A stretch of 64,000 bases of DNA from Tolypothrix brevis GSE-NOS-MK-07-07A (GCA_019358985.1 JAHHIJ010000022.1:39861-103860); one strand, 5' to 3'. Positions 52,856 through 61,895 are shown, numbered from the stretch's first letter. The notes: generated from the sequence alone by a model not told the origin. Made by a program: numbers and translations.

Positions 52856-53012
52856 ACTTTTAACGATTATTTCCGAAAAAACTCGGTTGGTGAGTCAGGA
52901 ATTTTTGGTATAGATTTAGCGGTAAGGAGACACGGGGACAAGGGGACAGGAAAAATCACTCTTGACTTTTGACCCTTGATTTTTGACTCTTGACAAATCC
53001 AAAATCAACTTT

Positions 53013-53945
53013 ATGCCAGATCCGCTAATCTCCGCCATTATCTGTACTCACAATCGAGAAACCTATTTAGGTGCTGCTATAGATAGCCTTTTGGCGCAAA
53101 AATTTGCCCCTGGCTTTGAGGTGGTGGTGGTCGATAATAACTCAAGCGATCGCACATCCGAAGTTGTAAAACAAAGGTTATCCGATGGGCGTTTAAAGTA
53201 CGTCTTTGAACCGGTTCTTGGTTTATCTGTTGCTCGCAACACTGGTGCAAAAGAATCTAGGGGGGAAATTATCGCTTATTTGGATGACGATGCGGTAGCG
53301 TGCGATCGCTGGTTGCAAATATTGTATTCTGCCTATGAAAATAACTGTAATTTAGCGATCGCTGGTGGCAAAGTCACTTTATTATGGTCGCCAGGAATCC
53401 AACAACCACAATGGCTATCTCCCGGACTAGCTGCCAATTTGGGAGCATATGACTTAGGCGATCGCATCGTCTACATCGAACAGCCCGGTTTAACTCCCAG
53501 AGGCTTAAATTACTCGATCCGCCGCAGTTTCCTCAACGAAATAGGCGGTTTTGACCCTCATCTCGGTCGAGTCGGCAAAAACTTATTATCTAATGAAGAG
53601 CTGCAAATGACAGAACTTGCCCTCCAACGCGGTTGGCAAGTTGCTTATCTTCCCGATGCTCTAGTTGCTCACAATGTCGCTCCAGAACGCCTCAAACGCT
53701 CTTGGTTTTTAAACCGAGGCTGGTGGCAAGGGATCAGTGAGTGCTATCGAGAACAACTTGCCGGTAAAGCGGGTATTGGTCAATTGCAGCGCGGCAGCGA
53801 ACGATTTTTACGCGGATTGTATAAATCATTGCAACATTTTAGTGACCCAGCAGAACGCTTTGACAAACTTGTTTATGCCTACGGTCAGATTGGTTACTTA
53901 AATGCAGCTATTCAGGGTCTTTTATCGTCATCTAATAAAAAATAG
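53013..53945 (+). CDS. Family 2 glycosyltransferase
   Basis: A 310-residue inverting GT-A glycosyltransferase. LISAIICTHNRETYLGAAIDSLL, VVVVDNNSSDRTSEV and the metal motif AYLDDDAVA are visible, with a later GGFDPHLGRVGKNLLSNEELQMTELALQRGW acceptor block and basic C-terminus. It begins a set of three genes for a surface polysaccharide. I choose ATG 53013; the TTG 30 bases upstream lies in a low-complexity spacer of TTTTGAC repeats. By content it resembles the hormogonium-polysaccharide (Hps) glycosyltransferases of filamentous cyanobacteria (inference). Confidence 0.88.
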   Translation: MPDPLISAIICTHNRETYLGAAIDSLLAQKFAPGFEVVVVDNNSSDRTSEVVKQRLSDGRLKYVFEPVLGLSVARNTGAKESRGEIIAYLDDDAVACDRWLQILYSAYENNCNLAIAGGKVTLLWSPGIQQPQWLSPGLAANLGAYDLGDRIVYIEQPGLTPRGLNYSIRRSFLNEIGGFDPHLGRVGKNLLSNEELQMTELALQRGWQVAYLPDALVAHNVAPERLKRSWFLNRGWWQGISECYREQLAGKAGIGQLQRGSERFLRGLYKSLQHFSDPAERFDKLVYAYGQIGYLNAAIQGLLSSSNKK

Positions 53946-53960
53946 AAATAATTACTTAAT

Positions 53961-54902
53961 ATGTCATCAAAAATACCAGTTTCCGTATTAATTCCTGCAA
54001 AAAACGAACAAGTAAACTTACCCGCTTGCCTCGCTAGCGTTGCTGTTGCCGATGAAGTGTTTGTTGTAGACTCTCAAAGTACCGATAAGAGCGAGGAAAT
54101 TATTAAAAGTTACGGCGCAAACCTCGTGCAATTCCACTTTAATGGACGCTGGCCCAAAAAGAAAAACTGGTCTTTAGAAAATCTAACTTTCCGTAATGAA
54201 TGGGTGCTAATTGTCGATTGTGATGAGCGCATCATCCCCGAACTCTGGGATGAAATTGCTCAAGCAATTCAAAATGATGAACACGATGGTTATTACCTCA
54301 ACCGCCGAGTATTTTTCTTAGGCAAATGGATTCGCCACGGTGGTAAATATCCTGATTGGAACCTGCGTTTATTTAAGCACGCCAAAGGTCGCTACGAAAA
54401 TCTCAACACTGAGGATATTCCCAACACTGGTGACAATGAAGTTCACGAACACGTTATTTTACCGGGGAAAGTCGGCTATCTGAAAAACGATATGCTTCAT
54501 GAAGACTTCCGCGATTTGTTCCACTGGTTAGAAAGACATAATCGTTATTCCAACTGGGAAGCGCGTGTTTATTTGAATATTCTTACAGGTAAAAATGATA
54601 GCGACACTATTAGCGCAAATTTATTTGGTGATGCAGTGCAACGCAAGCGCTTTTTGAAAAAAATCTGGGTGCGTTTGCCGTTTAAACCGTTGTTGCGGTT
54701 TATTTTATTCTACATTATTCAGCGCGGCTTTTTGGATGGCAAAGCTGGATATACCTATGCCCGCTTGCTGAGTCAATATGAATACCAAATTGGCGTTAAA
54801 CTCTATGAATTGCGTAGTTGTGGCGGGCAACTAAATACTACCAGCGTTCCTAAATCTGCGCCACCATCCCTCAAGCCGGAAATTCAACAAACGGCAACTT
54901 AA
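53961..54902 (+). CDS. Family 2 glycosyltransferase (WaaE-like)
   Basis: A 313-residue GT-A enzyme. PVSVLIPAKNEQVNLPACLASV, DEVFVVDSQSTDKSEEI, and the catalytic LIVDCDERI form the nucleotide-sugar site. A long acceptor region follows: GKWIRHGGKYPDWNLRLFKHAKGRYE, VHEHVILPGKVGYLKNDMLHEDF, and an amphipathic C-terminal helix (KPLLRFILFYIIQRGFLDGKAGYTYA), which suggests attachment to the membrane surface. Layout of the WaaE/KdtX-type branch. Only 15 bases separate it from the previous gene, so they are cotranscribed. Confidence 0.9.
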   Translation: MSSKIPVSVLIPAKNEQVNLPACLASVAVADEVFVVDSQSTDKSEEIIKSYGANLVQFHFNGRWPKKKNWSLENLTFRNEWVLIVDCDERIIPELWDEIAQAIQNDEHDGYYLNRRVFFLGKWIRHGGKYPDWNLRLFKHAKGRYENLNTEDIPNTGDNEVHEHVILPGKVGYLKNDMLHEDFRDLFHWLERHNRYSNWEARVYLNILTGKNDSDTISANLFGDAVQRKRFLKKIWVRLPFKPLLRFILFYIIQRGFLDGKAGYTYARLLSQYEYQIGVKLYELRSCGGQLNTTSVPKSAPPSLKPEIQQTAT

Positions 54903-54930
54903 GGAACTGGGGATGAGGAGACAAGGAGAA

Positions 54931-55040
54931 TTACAGCAAATTGCGTTTTTATTGAATACACGTAGAGACGTTCCGCCGGAACGTCTCTACAGGGTTTTGG
55001 GTTTTATGCATGTACCTCATTTACCTCAAATATGCTGTAA
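54931..55040. mobile_element. MITE with TTACAGCA ends and inner TTCCGCCGGAA palindrome
   Basis: 110 bases bounded by TTACAGCAAATTGCG and CAAATATGCTGTAA, with a GTAGAGACG palindrome at 54962-54990 in the middle. Same element as 44763-44877 (inverted) and 61607-61716. Lies between two polysaccharide genes. Confidence 0.8.
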
Positions 55041-55079
55041 TTACCAATGCCCAATTCAAAATCTAAAATCTAAAATTTG

Positions 55080-55676
55080 ATGTCTCAGTTAAATGTGAGT
55101 AAACAACCGTCGGTAGTTGATGCAGAACCTTTTGTAGATTTACGCAAGTATGACCAATCCTGGTTTGATCGGGGTCGTTCGGGTTGGTATATTTTATTTT
55201 GGTGGTTTGTCCAAGCGATCGCCTTTCCACTTACTCCTCAGCCCCTCAGTAATCTCCGTTGCGCTATACTCCGGCTATTTGGGGCAAAAGTCGGCAAAGG
55301 TGTATTAATTCGTCCTACTGCCCGTTTCACGTACCCTTGGAAAATCAGTATTGGCGATTATAGCTGGATTGGTGATGATGTCGTTTTATACAGTCTTGAT
55401 GAAATCCACATCGGATCACACTGCGTAATTTCCCAGAAAAGTTATCTATGTACTGGTACTCATGACATCAAAGATCCAGCCTTTGGACTGAAAACAGCAA
55501 TTATCACCATTGGTAATGGAGCATGGGTAACAACAGATTGTTTTGTTGCCCCAGGAGTGACAATTGGCGCTAATGCCGTAATTGGTGCCCGTAGCAGTGT
55601 TTTAAGCGACATACCCCCTGGGCAAGTTTGTTGGGGAAATCCCTGTCGTCCCAGGTATGCGCGGGAGAGAAAATAG
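55080..55676 (+). CDS. WcaF/HpsU-type sugar O-acetyltransferase
   Basis: A 198-residue left-handed beta-helix (hexapeptide) acetyltransferase. It opens with QPSVVDAEPFVDLRKYDQSWFDRGRSGWYILFWWFVQAIAFPLTPQPLSNLRC, a membrane-associated lead of the WcaF branch. Hexapeptide rungs follow (KVGKGVLIRPTARFTYPWKISIGDYSWIGDDVVLYS) and then CTGTHDI with the catalytic His, and APGVTIGANAVIGARSSVL. It acetylates an exopolysaccharide precursor. The gene set recalls the hormogonium polysaccharide genes. A terminator follows. Confidence 0.9.
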   Translation: MSQLNVSKQPSVVDAEPFVDLRKYDQSWFDRGRSGWYILFWWFVQAIAFPLTPQPLSNLRCAILRLFGAKVGKGVLIRPTARFTYPWKISIGDYSWIGDDVVLYSLDEIHIGSHCVISQKSYLCTGTHDIKDPAFGLKTAIITIGNGAWVTTDCFVAPGVTIGANAVIGARSSVLSDIPPGQVCWGNPCRPRYARERK

Positions 55677-55712
55677 CGATAGTCCCTCGGCGAGATCATA
55701 CAATTATAAATC

Positions 55713-55757
55713 AAAAGAGCGATCGCACATTGGTCGATAGTGCGATCGCTCTTTTTT
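55713..55757 (+). terminator. Intrinsic terminator built on HIP1
   Basis: Stem AAAAGAGCGATCGCAC/GTGCGATCGCTCTTTT with an 11-base loop and a T run, ending the polysaccharide operon. The stem contains a HIP1 octamer on each side. Confidence 0.9.
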
Positions 55758-55845
55758 ATTGAATATTTGTAAAACACAGTCGAATAATTAAAATATTCAA
55801 AGCGCCTGCATTTGTTAATGTTATATGTGGCAGGTAAATTTCTTA

Positions 55846-56289
55846 ATGGATACTTACGATAAACGTTGTCAGCTAGGTGCTTCTCGCCGTCGTCTTGAAG
55901 ATGCTCAAGTTCTACATACTCAGAAGCGTTGGACAGGTGCTATTTATCTTGGTGGTTACGCGATTGAATGTTCTTTAAAGTCTCTTATCTGCCATGAGGA
56001 GGGCAAGACTAATTTTAAAGACACTAAAATTTTCAAGAAGGGGCTGCAAGGAAGTAGCCTACATAGTTTAACAACATTATTAAGCGCTTTGACTGTTGTA
56101 CAACGTACTATACAACTAGATCGCACTGGTACTTATCGAGAGGCATGGAATTTAGTTTCATCTGTTTGGCGTAACGATGAATTACGATATTCAGACAAAA
56201 CCGGAGAAGAGGAAGTAAGCAAAAAATTCATTAAGGCAGTAGAAACTCTGCACGGATTCCTGCTAGATAAACAAGGTGAGGCATCATGA
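55846..56289 (+). CDS. HEPN-domain protein, partner of the dual ATPase
   Basis: A 147-residue helical protein (start ATG 55846; an ATG at 55825 adds 7 residues). The block GAIYLGGYAIECSLKSLICHEEG is the HEPN signature region, with preceding CQLGASRRRLEDAQVLHTQKRW and C-terminal EAWNLVSSVWRNDELRYS. HEPN proteins are often RNases or scaffolds of conflict systems. A clean R-x4-6-H motif is not obvious here, so catalytic activity is doubtful. Its stop overlaps the next gene by 4 bases (ATGA), a typical two-gene cassette. Confidence 0.8.
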   Translation: MDTYDKRCQLGASRRRLEDAQVLHTQKRWTGAIYLGGYAIECSLKSLICHEEGKTNFKDTKIFKKGLQGSSLHSLTTLLSALTVVQRTIQLDRTGTYREAWNLVSSVWRNDELRYSDKTGEEEVSKKFIKAVETLHGFLLDKQGEAS

Positions 56290-58958
56290 CACAATCAATT
56301 ACTTTAACACCTCAAGCTCTTGAGAAGTATTTAAGCAATCATTTAAGTGTTGAAGATGAACAAGTACAGGTGAGCGTCAAGCGTACTTCATTAGGCTGGC
56401 TAAAGCTTCGGATTATTACAAGCTGTTTTGAAGGGCAAGCATTAGTTGAGCGTGAAGAAAGAATTGACAATTTACTAGCCAGTTTTAATCCTCAGCTTAA
56501 TCTGGGTCAATATCCAATTGCTGGTTATGATTTGTTGACTCCAGAGGAAGCGTCTATTGCACCTCCTCAATATATTCAATTACCTCTGTGGTCAGATATC
56601 TTAATGGCTCCGGAACCTGACGAGCCAATGGTATTGGATGAAGATAGTCCTAAAAAACCTTTGGTTGTCACTTTTTACTCTTTTAAGGGAGGAGTAGGTC
56701 GCTCTACAGCTTTAGGATTGGTAGCAGGTATACTGGCAACCCGCAACCGTAGGGTGGTAGTAGTTGATTTCGACTTGGAAGCTCCTGGAATTTCAATTAT
56801 GTTTCAGCCAGATATTGAAAATACCAGTGGAGAACAGTACGGGGTGCTAGATTACCTACATCAACGCCACCTAACTCCTGAGAAAAATATTCCTAATATT
56901 GGTGATTGTATCCGCCAGATAAACTTACAAACTCGCGGCGAACTTTTTTTAGTGCCGGTAGGAAAATATGACGAAAATTATATTCATCGGCTAGCTGACT
57001 TGGATATGCGGTCTTTCTATAGGTCTGGCAATAATGCAGTTGAACAATTGATGGAAGATATTAAAGCGCAACTAGATCCAGATGTAATTTTGATTGATGC
57101 TCGTCCTGGATTTAATGACGTAGGTGCGATCGCACTTTTCGATCTAGCTGATACTGCCATCATTTGTTTTTCACCAACTGGGCAGAACTTTGAGGGGTTG
57201 CGTTGGGTTGTGCAAGCAGCTCGTAAACAACAAGAATATCAGGGTAAGCCTGATGTGCGATTTTTACTAACACCTGTGCCAGCAGTTGCAGCTGAACAAC
57301 ATCAAATTTGGATAAATAAAGTCGAGAGTTGGATTGAAGACAACTGGGGTTTACCGAATGAAATTACTGTCGGGCAACTTTACCATGAAGTTCTATACAA
57401 TCCGAATATCACAACTTTGTCTAGTCTAGTCAACAATGTACCCAAGAGTTTAATAGATACTTATTTGTCTCTTGCTGATACGATTGATGCGAGTTTGCCA
57501 GATATTAAACCTAATATAGTAACTAAAACTATTGATTACCGCAGAAATATTTTGAATGAGCTACAGTTTCAGGCAGCAACTGCTCAGGAACTACAACCAG
57601 ATAATATTCCAAATATATTTCAACGCACAGAAGATTTTCCGAAATTTCTAAGTAATAAAACTTGGCTAATTCGTGGTGCTAAGGGAACTGGAAAAAGCCT
57701 TTTATTTCGACTGTTTGTAGAAAAGTCAGACGCAGCTAAAGAATTAGCGATGGTGGATGTGACCTTAAATAATGTTAATTTTATTCCAGGGCATGGTCAG
57801 CCTAGAGTATCGGCAAGCATTCTCGAAAGTGGCGATCTGGCTAGCTATGAACAGCAAGTTGGTGAGGATGAATGGCAATTTTTTTGGCTAAACTATGGTC
57901 TTTTACAATTATGTAATGGTAAATCGGAGTTACGTTCGCTTCCTGATTTAGATGAAAAATTGGTAGCATTAAGCGCTCAAGAAAACCCTTCTCATGCTGA
58001 TATTGTTTCATGGTTGGTAGAGCGTTCAAAATCTCCCCAAGCGCGACCGCAAGCAACTGATGAGTTACGTGCAATTGACCGATGGTTACAGCAGAATAAT
58101 CAAGCTGTGTGGTTGCTTTATGATGAGCTAGATGCTGGCTTTGGTTCTACTCCAATAGATTATAAGCGACGCCGACGCTCTCTCGAAGCATTGCTTTCCT
58201 GGTGGTTGGAAAGCGGAACAAGTCTCAAGCAGATTGTACCCAAGATATTTTTACGCGACGATATCTGGAACCAGCTCAACTTCACCAATACAGGACATTA
58301 CAGTGGGCGATCGCTTCAGTTGCGTTGGGAAGAAGCTGACCTTTGGCGACTGCTACTTCGCCAAGCCCTCAAAAGTTCTGAATCTCTAAGAAAATCTTTG
58401 GAGCAAAAGTTGGGGGTTACTGTTGAGCGACTCAATTCAATTGGGCTGGAGCAATTGCGTCAAAGCCTGTATACATTATGGGGCGACCGCATGGGGCGTA
58501 CAAAAAAAGCCTACACTTATAACTGGGTTCGTAACCGTATAGCCGACAGTCAAGACAACTGTTTTCCACGCAGTTTGATATTGCTTTTACAACAAGCAGT
58601 TCAACTTGAGAAAGATTTTTCTAGTGAATACAGTCCGGAAATTACTTTGCGTCCAAAAGCGTTAATTGATGCCTTTCCTTATGTTTCTCAGCAACGTGTG
58701 GCTGAGGTGCGTAATGAATATCCAGAACTAGAAAGTTTTCTAGAGAGACTTCAAGGTCAACGATCTCCTATTGATGAGAACAGTCTAGCTGAAATATGGA
58801 ATGTACCAGATGCTGAATTAGCCCTTCGCATCAAGGATATGGTCGAAGCTGGTATTTTCACAGAACGTTCTCGTCCTAAAGATCCTCCCCCTCGTGTCTA
58901 TGGTGTTGCTGAGTTATACCTGTATGGACTAAACATGGTTCGCAAGGGACAGCGATAG
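56286..58958 (+). CDS. Dual P-loop ATPase: ParA/MinD-like domain fused to a Sll1717-like ATPase
   Basis: An 890-residue protein. Residues 25-70 may be a BolA-like fold (LRIITSCFEGQALVEREERIDNLL), which is uncertain. Residues 124-400 are a ParA/MinD-type ATPase: deviant Walker A K134-GGVGRST, VVVVDFDLEAPGISIMF, VILIDARPGFNDVGAIALFDLADTAIICFSPT. From ~430 a second ATPase has a classical Walker A (RGAKGTGKS, ~464-471) and Walker B VWLLYDELDAG (~607-617), with an arginine-rich helical domain after it. A winged-helix-like end (VPDAELALRIKDMVEAGIFTERSRPKD) closes the chain. It is coupled to the HEPN gene. A conflict or defence role is the best guess, not demonstrated. Confidence 0.82.
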   Translation: MTQSITLTPQALEKYLSNHLSVEDEQVQVSVKRTSLGWLKLRIITSCFEGQALVEREERIDNLLASFNPQLNLGQYPIAGYDLLTPEEASIAPPQYIQLPLWSDILMAPEPDEPMVLDEDSPKKPLVVTFYSFKGGVGRSTALGLVAGILATRNRRVVVVDFDLEAPGISIMFQPDIENTSGEQYGVLDYLHQRHLTPEKNIPNIGDCIRQINLQTRGELFLVPVGKYDENYIHRLADLDMRSFYRSGNNAVEQLMEDIKAQLDPDVILIDARPGFNDVGAIALFDLADTAIICFSPTGQNFEGLRWVVQAARKQQEYQGKPDVRFLLTPVPAVAAEQHQIWINKVESWIEDNWGLPNEITVGQLYHEVLYNPNITTLSSLVNNVPKSLIDTYLSLADTIDASLPDIKPNIVTKTIDYRRNILNELQFQAATAQELQPDNIPNIFQRTEDFPKFLSNKTWLIRGAKGTGKSLLFRLFVEKSDAAKELAMVDVTLNNVNFIPGHGQPRVSASILESGDLASYEQQVGEDEWQFFWLNYGLLQLCNGKSELRSLPDLDEKLVALSAQENPSHADIVSWLVERSKSPQARPQATDELRAIDRWLQQNNQAVWLLYDELDAGFGSTPIDYKRRRRSLEALLSWWLESGTSLKQIVPKIFLRDDIWNQLNFTNTGHYSGRSLQLRWEEADLWRLLLRQALKSSESLRKSLEQKLGVTVERLNSIGLEQLRQSLYTLWGDRMGRTKKAYTYNWVRNRIADSQDNCFPRSLILLLQQAVQLEKDFSSEYSPEITLRPKALIDAFPYVSQQRVAEVRNEYPELESFLERLQGQRSPIDENSLAEIWNVPDAELALRIKDMVEAGIFTERSRPKDPPPRVYGVAELYLYGLNMVRKGQR

Positions 58959-58993
58959 GAAAATATTGGAAATGGAGAGAATTTGAATTTATC

Positions 58994-59118
58994 AGGACTT
59001 ACGCAAAATGTTTTTGTCATACTAACTGAAACGAAGTGTAGCCAAGTATCTCAGACATTTTTCACGACGCTTGCATTTTGTTCAAAATGACAGTTTTTCG
59101 TCAAAATGCGTAAGTCCT
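58994..59118. mobile_element. MITE-like element with AGGACTTACGCA ends (copy 3)
   Basis: 125 bases bounded by AGGACTTACGCAAAATG and GTCAAAATGCGTAAGTCCT. The terminal 12 bases match the other copies but the interior differs, suggesting that several internal sequences are mobilised by one kind of end. Confidence 0.8.
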
Positions 59119-59177
59119 ATTTATAAACCGGATTCGTCTCCTCATCTTTTGGTAACTAAGCAGTGTAACTGTTCCCC

Positions 59178-60551
59178 CTACCCTAATCCCAACCAAGAGA
59201 AGAGATTTTGCCACCAGGAATTACTCACCTGACCCACAAGCTTCATTTTTTGGCGAATGTCTTGAATATTCCAATTAGTTAATTTAGCAAGGGTTTGCGC
59301 TTCTTTTTCAAAACGCTTGCCCAAAGATCGTTTATATTCTCTTCCCGCAGAACATGTAACTTGACCTGTAAACGGATGTTGCAATACGTAACGTCCTTGA
59401 AAAGATTCGCGGTTAGAGGTTTCGTGAAACATCAAATCTTCGGGGAATTTGTCGCGGGTGTAGCGGACATGCAAACGAGAAATGAAAACACTACTAGAAG
59501 GGCTTGGTGGACGAAAGCGACGGGGTGTAGGTGCGTTTACCCCCAAATCATTATCTAACCAAAATACACCTGCTTGCTTAAGTTCCTCTTGGTTGAGAGG
59601 TTCGGCAGAACAAGGATCGCAATTACTCATATCCCAAGCATATTCTAAAAATGCGACTTTTCTATCTTCTTTGATGTAAGAAGTTTGGAACATGGATTTA
59701 TAAAATTTGCTAAATTCATCTTTGACAAATAAGGGAATATTGTCACCGGAAGGAACTTTCACTGTGCGGTAATTCGTAATTTCTGCTTGTCCTTTGGGCG
59801 ATAAAATGTAGACAATCAAATCTTGTTCGCTTGTGGCATTAATCATGCCCAAACGAATTGGTAGCATGAATTTAGGTGAAGTGTAAGAAATTTGCAAAGG
59901 ACGCAGAAACTGATAGCCAGATTTCTCAAATTTATTCAAGTTGACTTTAGCAACAAAGAATTTCATTGAGGAACGAATGTAAGGCTGAAGTAGCTGTTTT
60001 GCTCCTCTAGGAATTTTATAACCGTTGCGGTTCAGCCAAGTTTCCAGTCCGCCAGATTCTTTGGCGCTGAGGATTAAAATGTCGTATTCACCAACGTTAA
60101 AACGCGCTTCTATAGTCACACCTAAATTATCAGCACTCCTGGCATTTCCTGCCCGACTTCTTGGTGCTGCTGATGGTGCAGGTAATATCCTATCTTCCTG
60201 GTAAGTAGGTGTGCAGGGATCTGAGTCGAAATATTCTACCAATCGTGGTGCGCTAAAAGCATCTAAACGCTCCATGATTTTCGGTTCGGCAACACGCACT
60301 TGCTCTTTTTTCAACACTGTCGGTACAGGTATAACAATCGCAAAATCTTTGACTTCACCCTGAAAGTCATTTGCCATCGTCAGGACAGTGCGATCGCCTG
60401 ATCGGGCGATCGCTACCTGAGAAGCTTTGTTATACAGCTTTGCATCAGCTTTAGCAACATAAAATCCACAAAATGCCCAAGCCGCCGGCGTAAAACAAAA
60501 CACAGCAACAAATGTTAGTAGTAAAGAAATTAATAATCGAAAAGGTTTCAT
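59178..60551 (-). CDS. DUF2330 secreted protein
   Basis: A 457-residue protein with signal peptide FRLLISLLLTFVAVFCFTPAAWA and the first mature residues FCGFYVAKADAKLYNKASQVAIAR, the conserved start of DUF2330. Further blocks: FAIVIPVPTVLKKEQVRVAEPKIMERLDAFSAPRLVEYFDSDPC, FNVGEYDILILSAKESGGLETWLN, ISYTSPKFMLPIRLGM, FQGRYVLQHPFTG. Several Cys pairs suggest a disulfide-bonded periplasmic protein. Function unknown. Its start overlaps the end of the RnfD-like gene upstream by 4 bases, so the two are translationally coupled. Confidence 0.9.
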   Translation of the reverse strand: MKPFRLLISLLLTFVAVFCFTPAAWAFCGFYVAKADAKLYNKASQVAIARSGDRTVLTMANDFQGEVKDFAIVIPVPTVLKKEQVRVAEPKIMERLDAFSAPRLVEYFDSDPCTPTYQEDRILPAPSAAPRSRAGNARSADNLGVTIEARFNVGEYDILILSAKESGGLETWLNRNGYKIPRGAKQLLQPYIRSSMKFFVAKVNLNKFEKSGYQFLRPLQISYTSPKFMLPIRLGMINATSEQDLIVYILSPKGQAEITNYRTVKVPSGDNIPLFVKDEFSKFYKSMFQTSYIKEDRKVAFLEYAWDMSNCDPCSAEPLNQEELKQAGVFWLDNDLGVNAPTPRRFRPPSPSSSVFISRLHVRYTRDKFPEDLMFHETSNRESFQGRYVLQHPFTGQVTCSAGREYKRSLGKRFEKEAQTLAKLTNWNIQDIRQKMKLVGQVSNSWWQNLFSWLGLG

Positions 60552-61444
60552 GTTTGTTGGTTGATAGTTGTTATTTGATAGTTGTCTCCCTTGCCTTCCC
60601 CATTACCGATTCCCCAGGAAAATTGCGGTGCTTTCCACAAGGTATCTAGCAGGATAGTTAAAGGTGCAAGGGCAAACAATGCCCAAAAAACTGCGGTGGA
60701 AATAAAGAAATAATTCCGCAGAATAAAAGTTAATATGGCAATGCACATTGCCCAAATGACACGCCCAATTTGAGCATTGGGAATTGACCGGGGGTCTGTT
60801 ACCATAAACAGGGCAAATAGTAGCAATGATCCACTCATCAATCGATGCCAGTAAACATCCCAAGTCCAGCCCAGCATCATATTACGAATTGCTTCCATAA
60901 CAGCGTATGTAAGCAAAAAAGCGGCTGTTGTATCCCAACGTCCGACTCGCTTGAGAATCATGCTACCTGTGCCGGCAAATAATAGCCCATACCACCAATC
61001 ATCACCCCATTGTCCCGGTGAAACCCAAGCATCGGGGGTTAGTAATAAGGCACAAATTATGCCAGCGTTGGCGGGATTGAAGAAATGTTTATCACCGACT
61101 TTGAAGACAAATTTACTAGCGATCGCCACAAATCCCGCTAAAGCCATCGTCGTCCAATCATCGGCTCGTAAAAGTAAGCTGAGTCCTAATGCGGTAATCA
61201 ACGCACTACGAAAATTCGTCTTTCGTCCTGTGTCATTTGCCAATAACTCTTGACTCGTAGAGACGCGATATATCGCGTCTCTACACCTGTTGACTGTTGA
61301 CAAAAGCCATTGCGTTGATACACAGGTAGCGATCGCTACTGCAATCAACTCTGGTCGCAGCGTCCAATCTCTTGTACCAATTCCCAAAATTAGGAATAAG
61401 GAAAGAAATAAAATTTGATAATCTCGTATATCTTTAAGCAACAT
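60548..61444 (-). CDS. NQR2/RnfD-like membrane protein
   Basis: A 298-residue protein with about eight hydrophobic segments. The RnfD/NqrB core is visible: RSALITALGLSLLLRADDWTTMALAGFVAIASKFVFKVGDKHFFNPANAGIICALLLTPDAWVSPGQWG, then SGSLLLFALFMVTDPRSIP, where the S/T-x-x-DPR region carries covalent FMN in NqrB/RnfD. No other Rnf genes are nearby, so this is a stand-alone cyanobacterial type, perhaps paired with the DUF2330 protein it overlaps. Codons for CRDAIYRVST come from a perfect palindrome (61257-61284) inserted in frame at a cytoplasmic or loop position. Confidence 0.85.
   Translation of the reverse strand: MLLKDIRDYQILFLSLFLILGIGTRDWTLRPELIAVAIATCVSTQWLLSTVNRCRDAIYRVSTSQELLANDTGRKTNFRSALITALGLSLLLRADDWTTMALAGFVAIASKFVFKVGDKHFFNPANAGIICALLLTPDAWVSPGQWGDDWWYGLLFAGTGSMILKRVGRWDTTAAFLLTYAVMEAIRNMMLGWTWDVYWHRLMSGSLLLFALFMVTDPRSIPNAQIGRVIWAMCIAILTFILRNYFFISTAVFWALFALAPLTILLDTLWKAPQFSWGIGNGEGKGDNYQITTINQQT
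61257..61284. repeat. CGATATATCG-core palindrome inside a coding sequence
   Basis: GTAGAGACG-CGATATATCG-CGTCTCTAC, perfect over 28 bases, read in frame as part of the RnfD-like protein. All other copies in this window are intergenic or in a pseudogene. Confidence 0.95.
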
Positions 61445-61606
61445 TGCCCCTTAACTCAGGGATTTCCCAAATATGTGTCACCAATCTAAACGAGTAGAGA
61501 CAAAAATGATGCTGCCGTTACAAATTTTGTTACAGTTTGGTTAGACGTGGCTATTAGTTATAAAAATTTTGTTGTTGATTATACTTGATTTTTAGATGTT
61601 TTACAC

Positions 61607-61716
61607 TTACAGCAGATTGCCCTCTAATCAAATACACTTAGAGACGTAGCACTGCTACGTCTCTACAAAGTTTTGGGTTTTATATATGTACTTTATTTAC
61701 CTGAAATTTGCTGTAT
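61607..61716. mobile_element. MITE with TTACAGCA ends and inner TAGCACTGCTA palindrome
   Basis: Bounded by TTACAGCAGATTGC and GAAATTTGCTGTA. The inner palindrome (61639-61665) is of the TAGCACTGCTA subtype, whereas the related copies at 44763 and 54931 carry the TTCCGCCGGAA subtype. Confidence 0.8.
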
Positions 61717-61722
61717 ATAATT

Positions 61723-61825
61723 CAATACCGTTCAGTTAAGCCCGAAATCCTCTGTAGAGACGTAGCAGTGCTACGTCTCTACATGCCGAAATCAATACGA
61801 AAAATCCTTAACACCAACGGTATTG
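61723..61825. mobile_element. MITE with CAATACCGTTCAG-type ends and inner palindrome
   Basis: 103 bases: CAATACCGTTCAGTTAAG at the left, CCTTAACACCAACGGTATTG at the right, and a TAGCAGTGCTA palindrome at 61754-61782. Directly follows the previous MITE. Ends are related to 24320-24453. Confidence 0.75.
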
Positions 61826-61895
61826 GTATATAATTCCCGAAATTCTATCATAGTAAGCATTCCAAAATCCAAAATTCAAAATTGAAAGACTCAAG

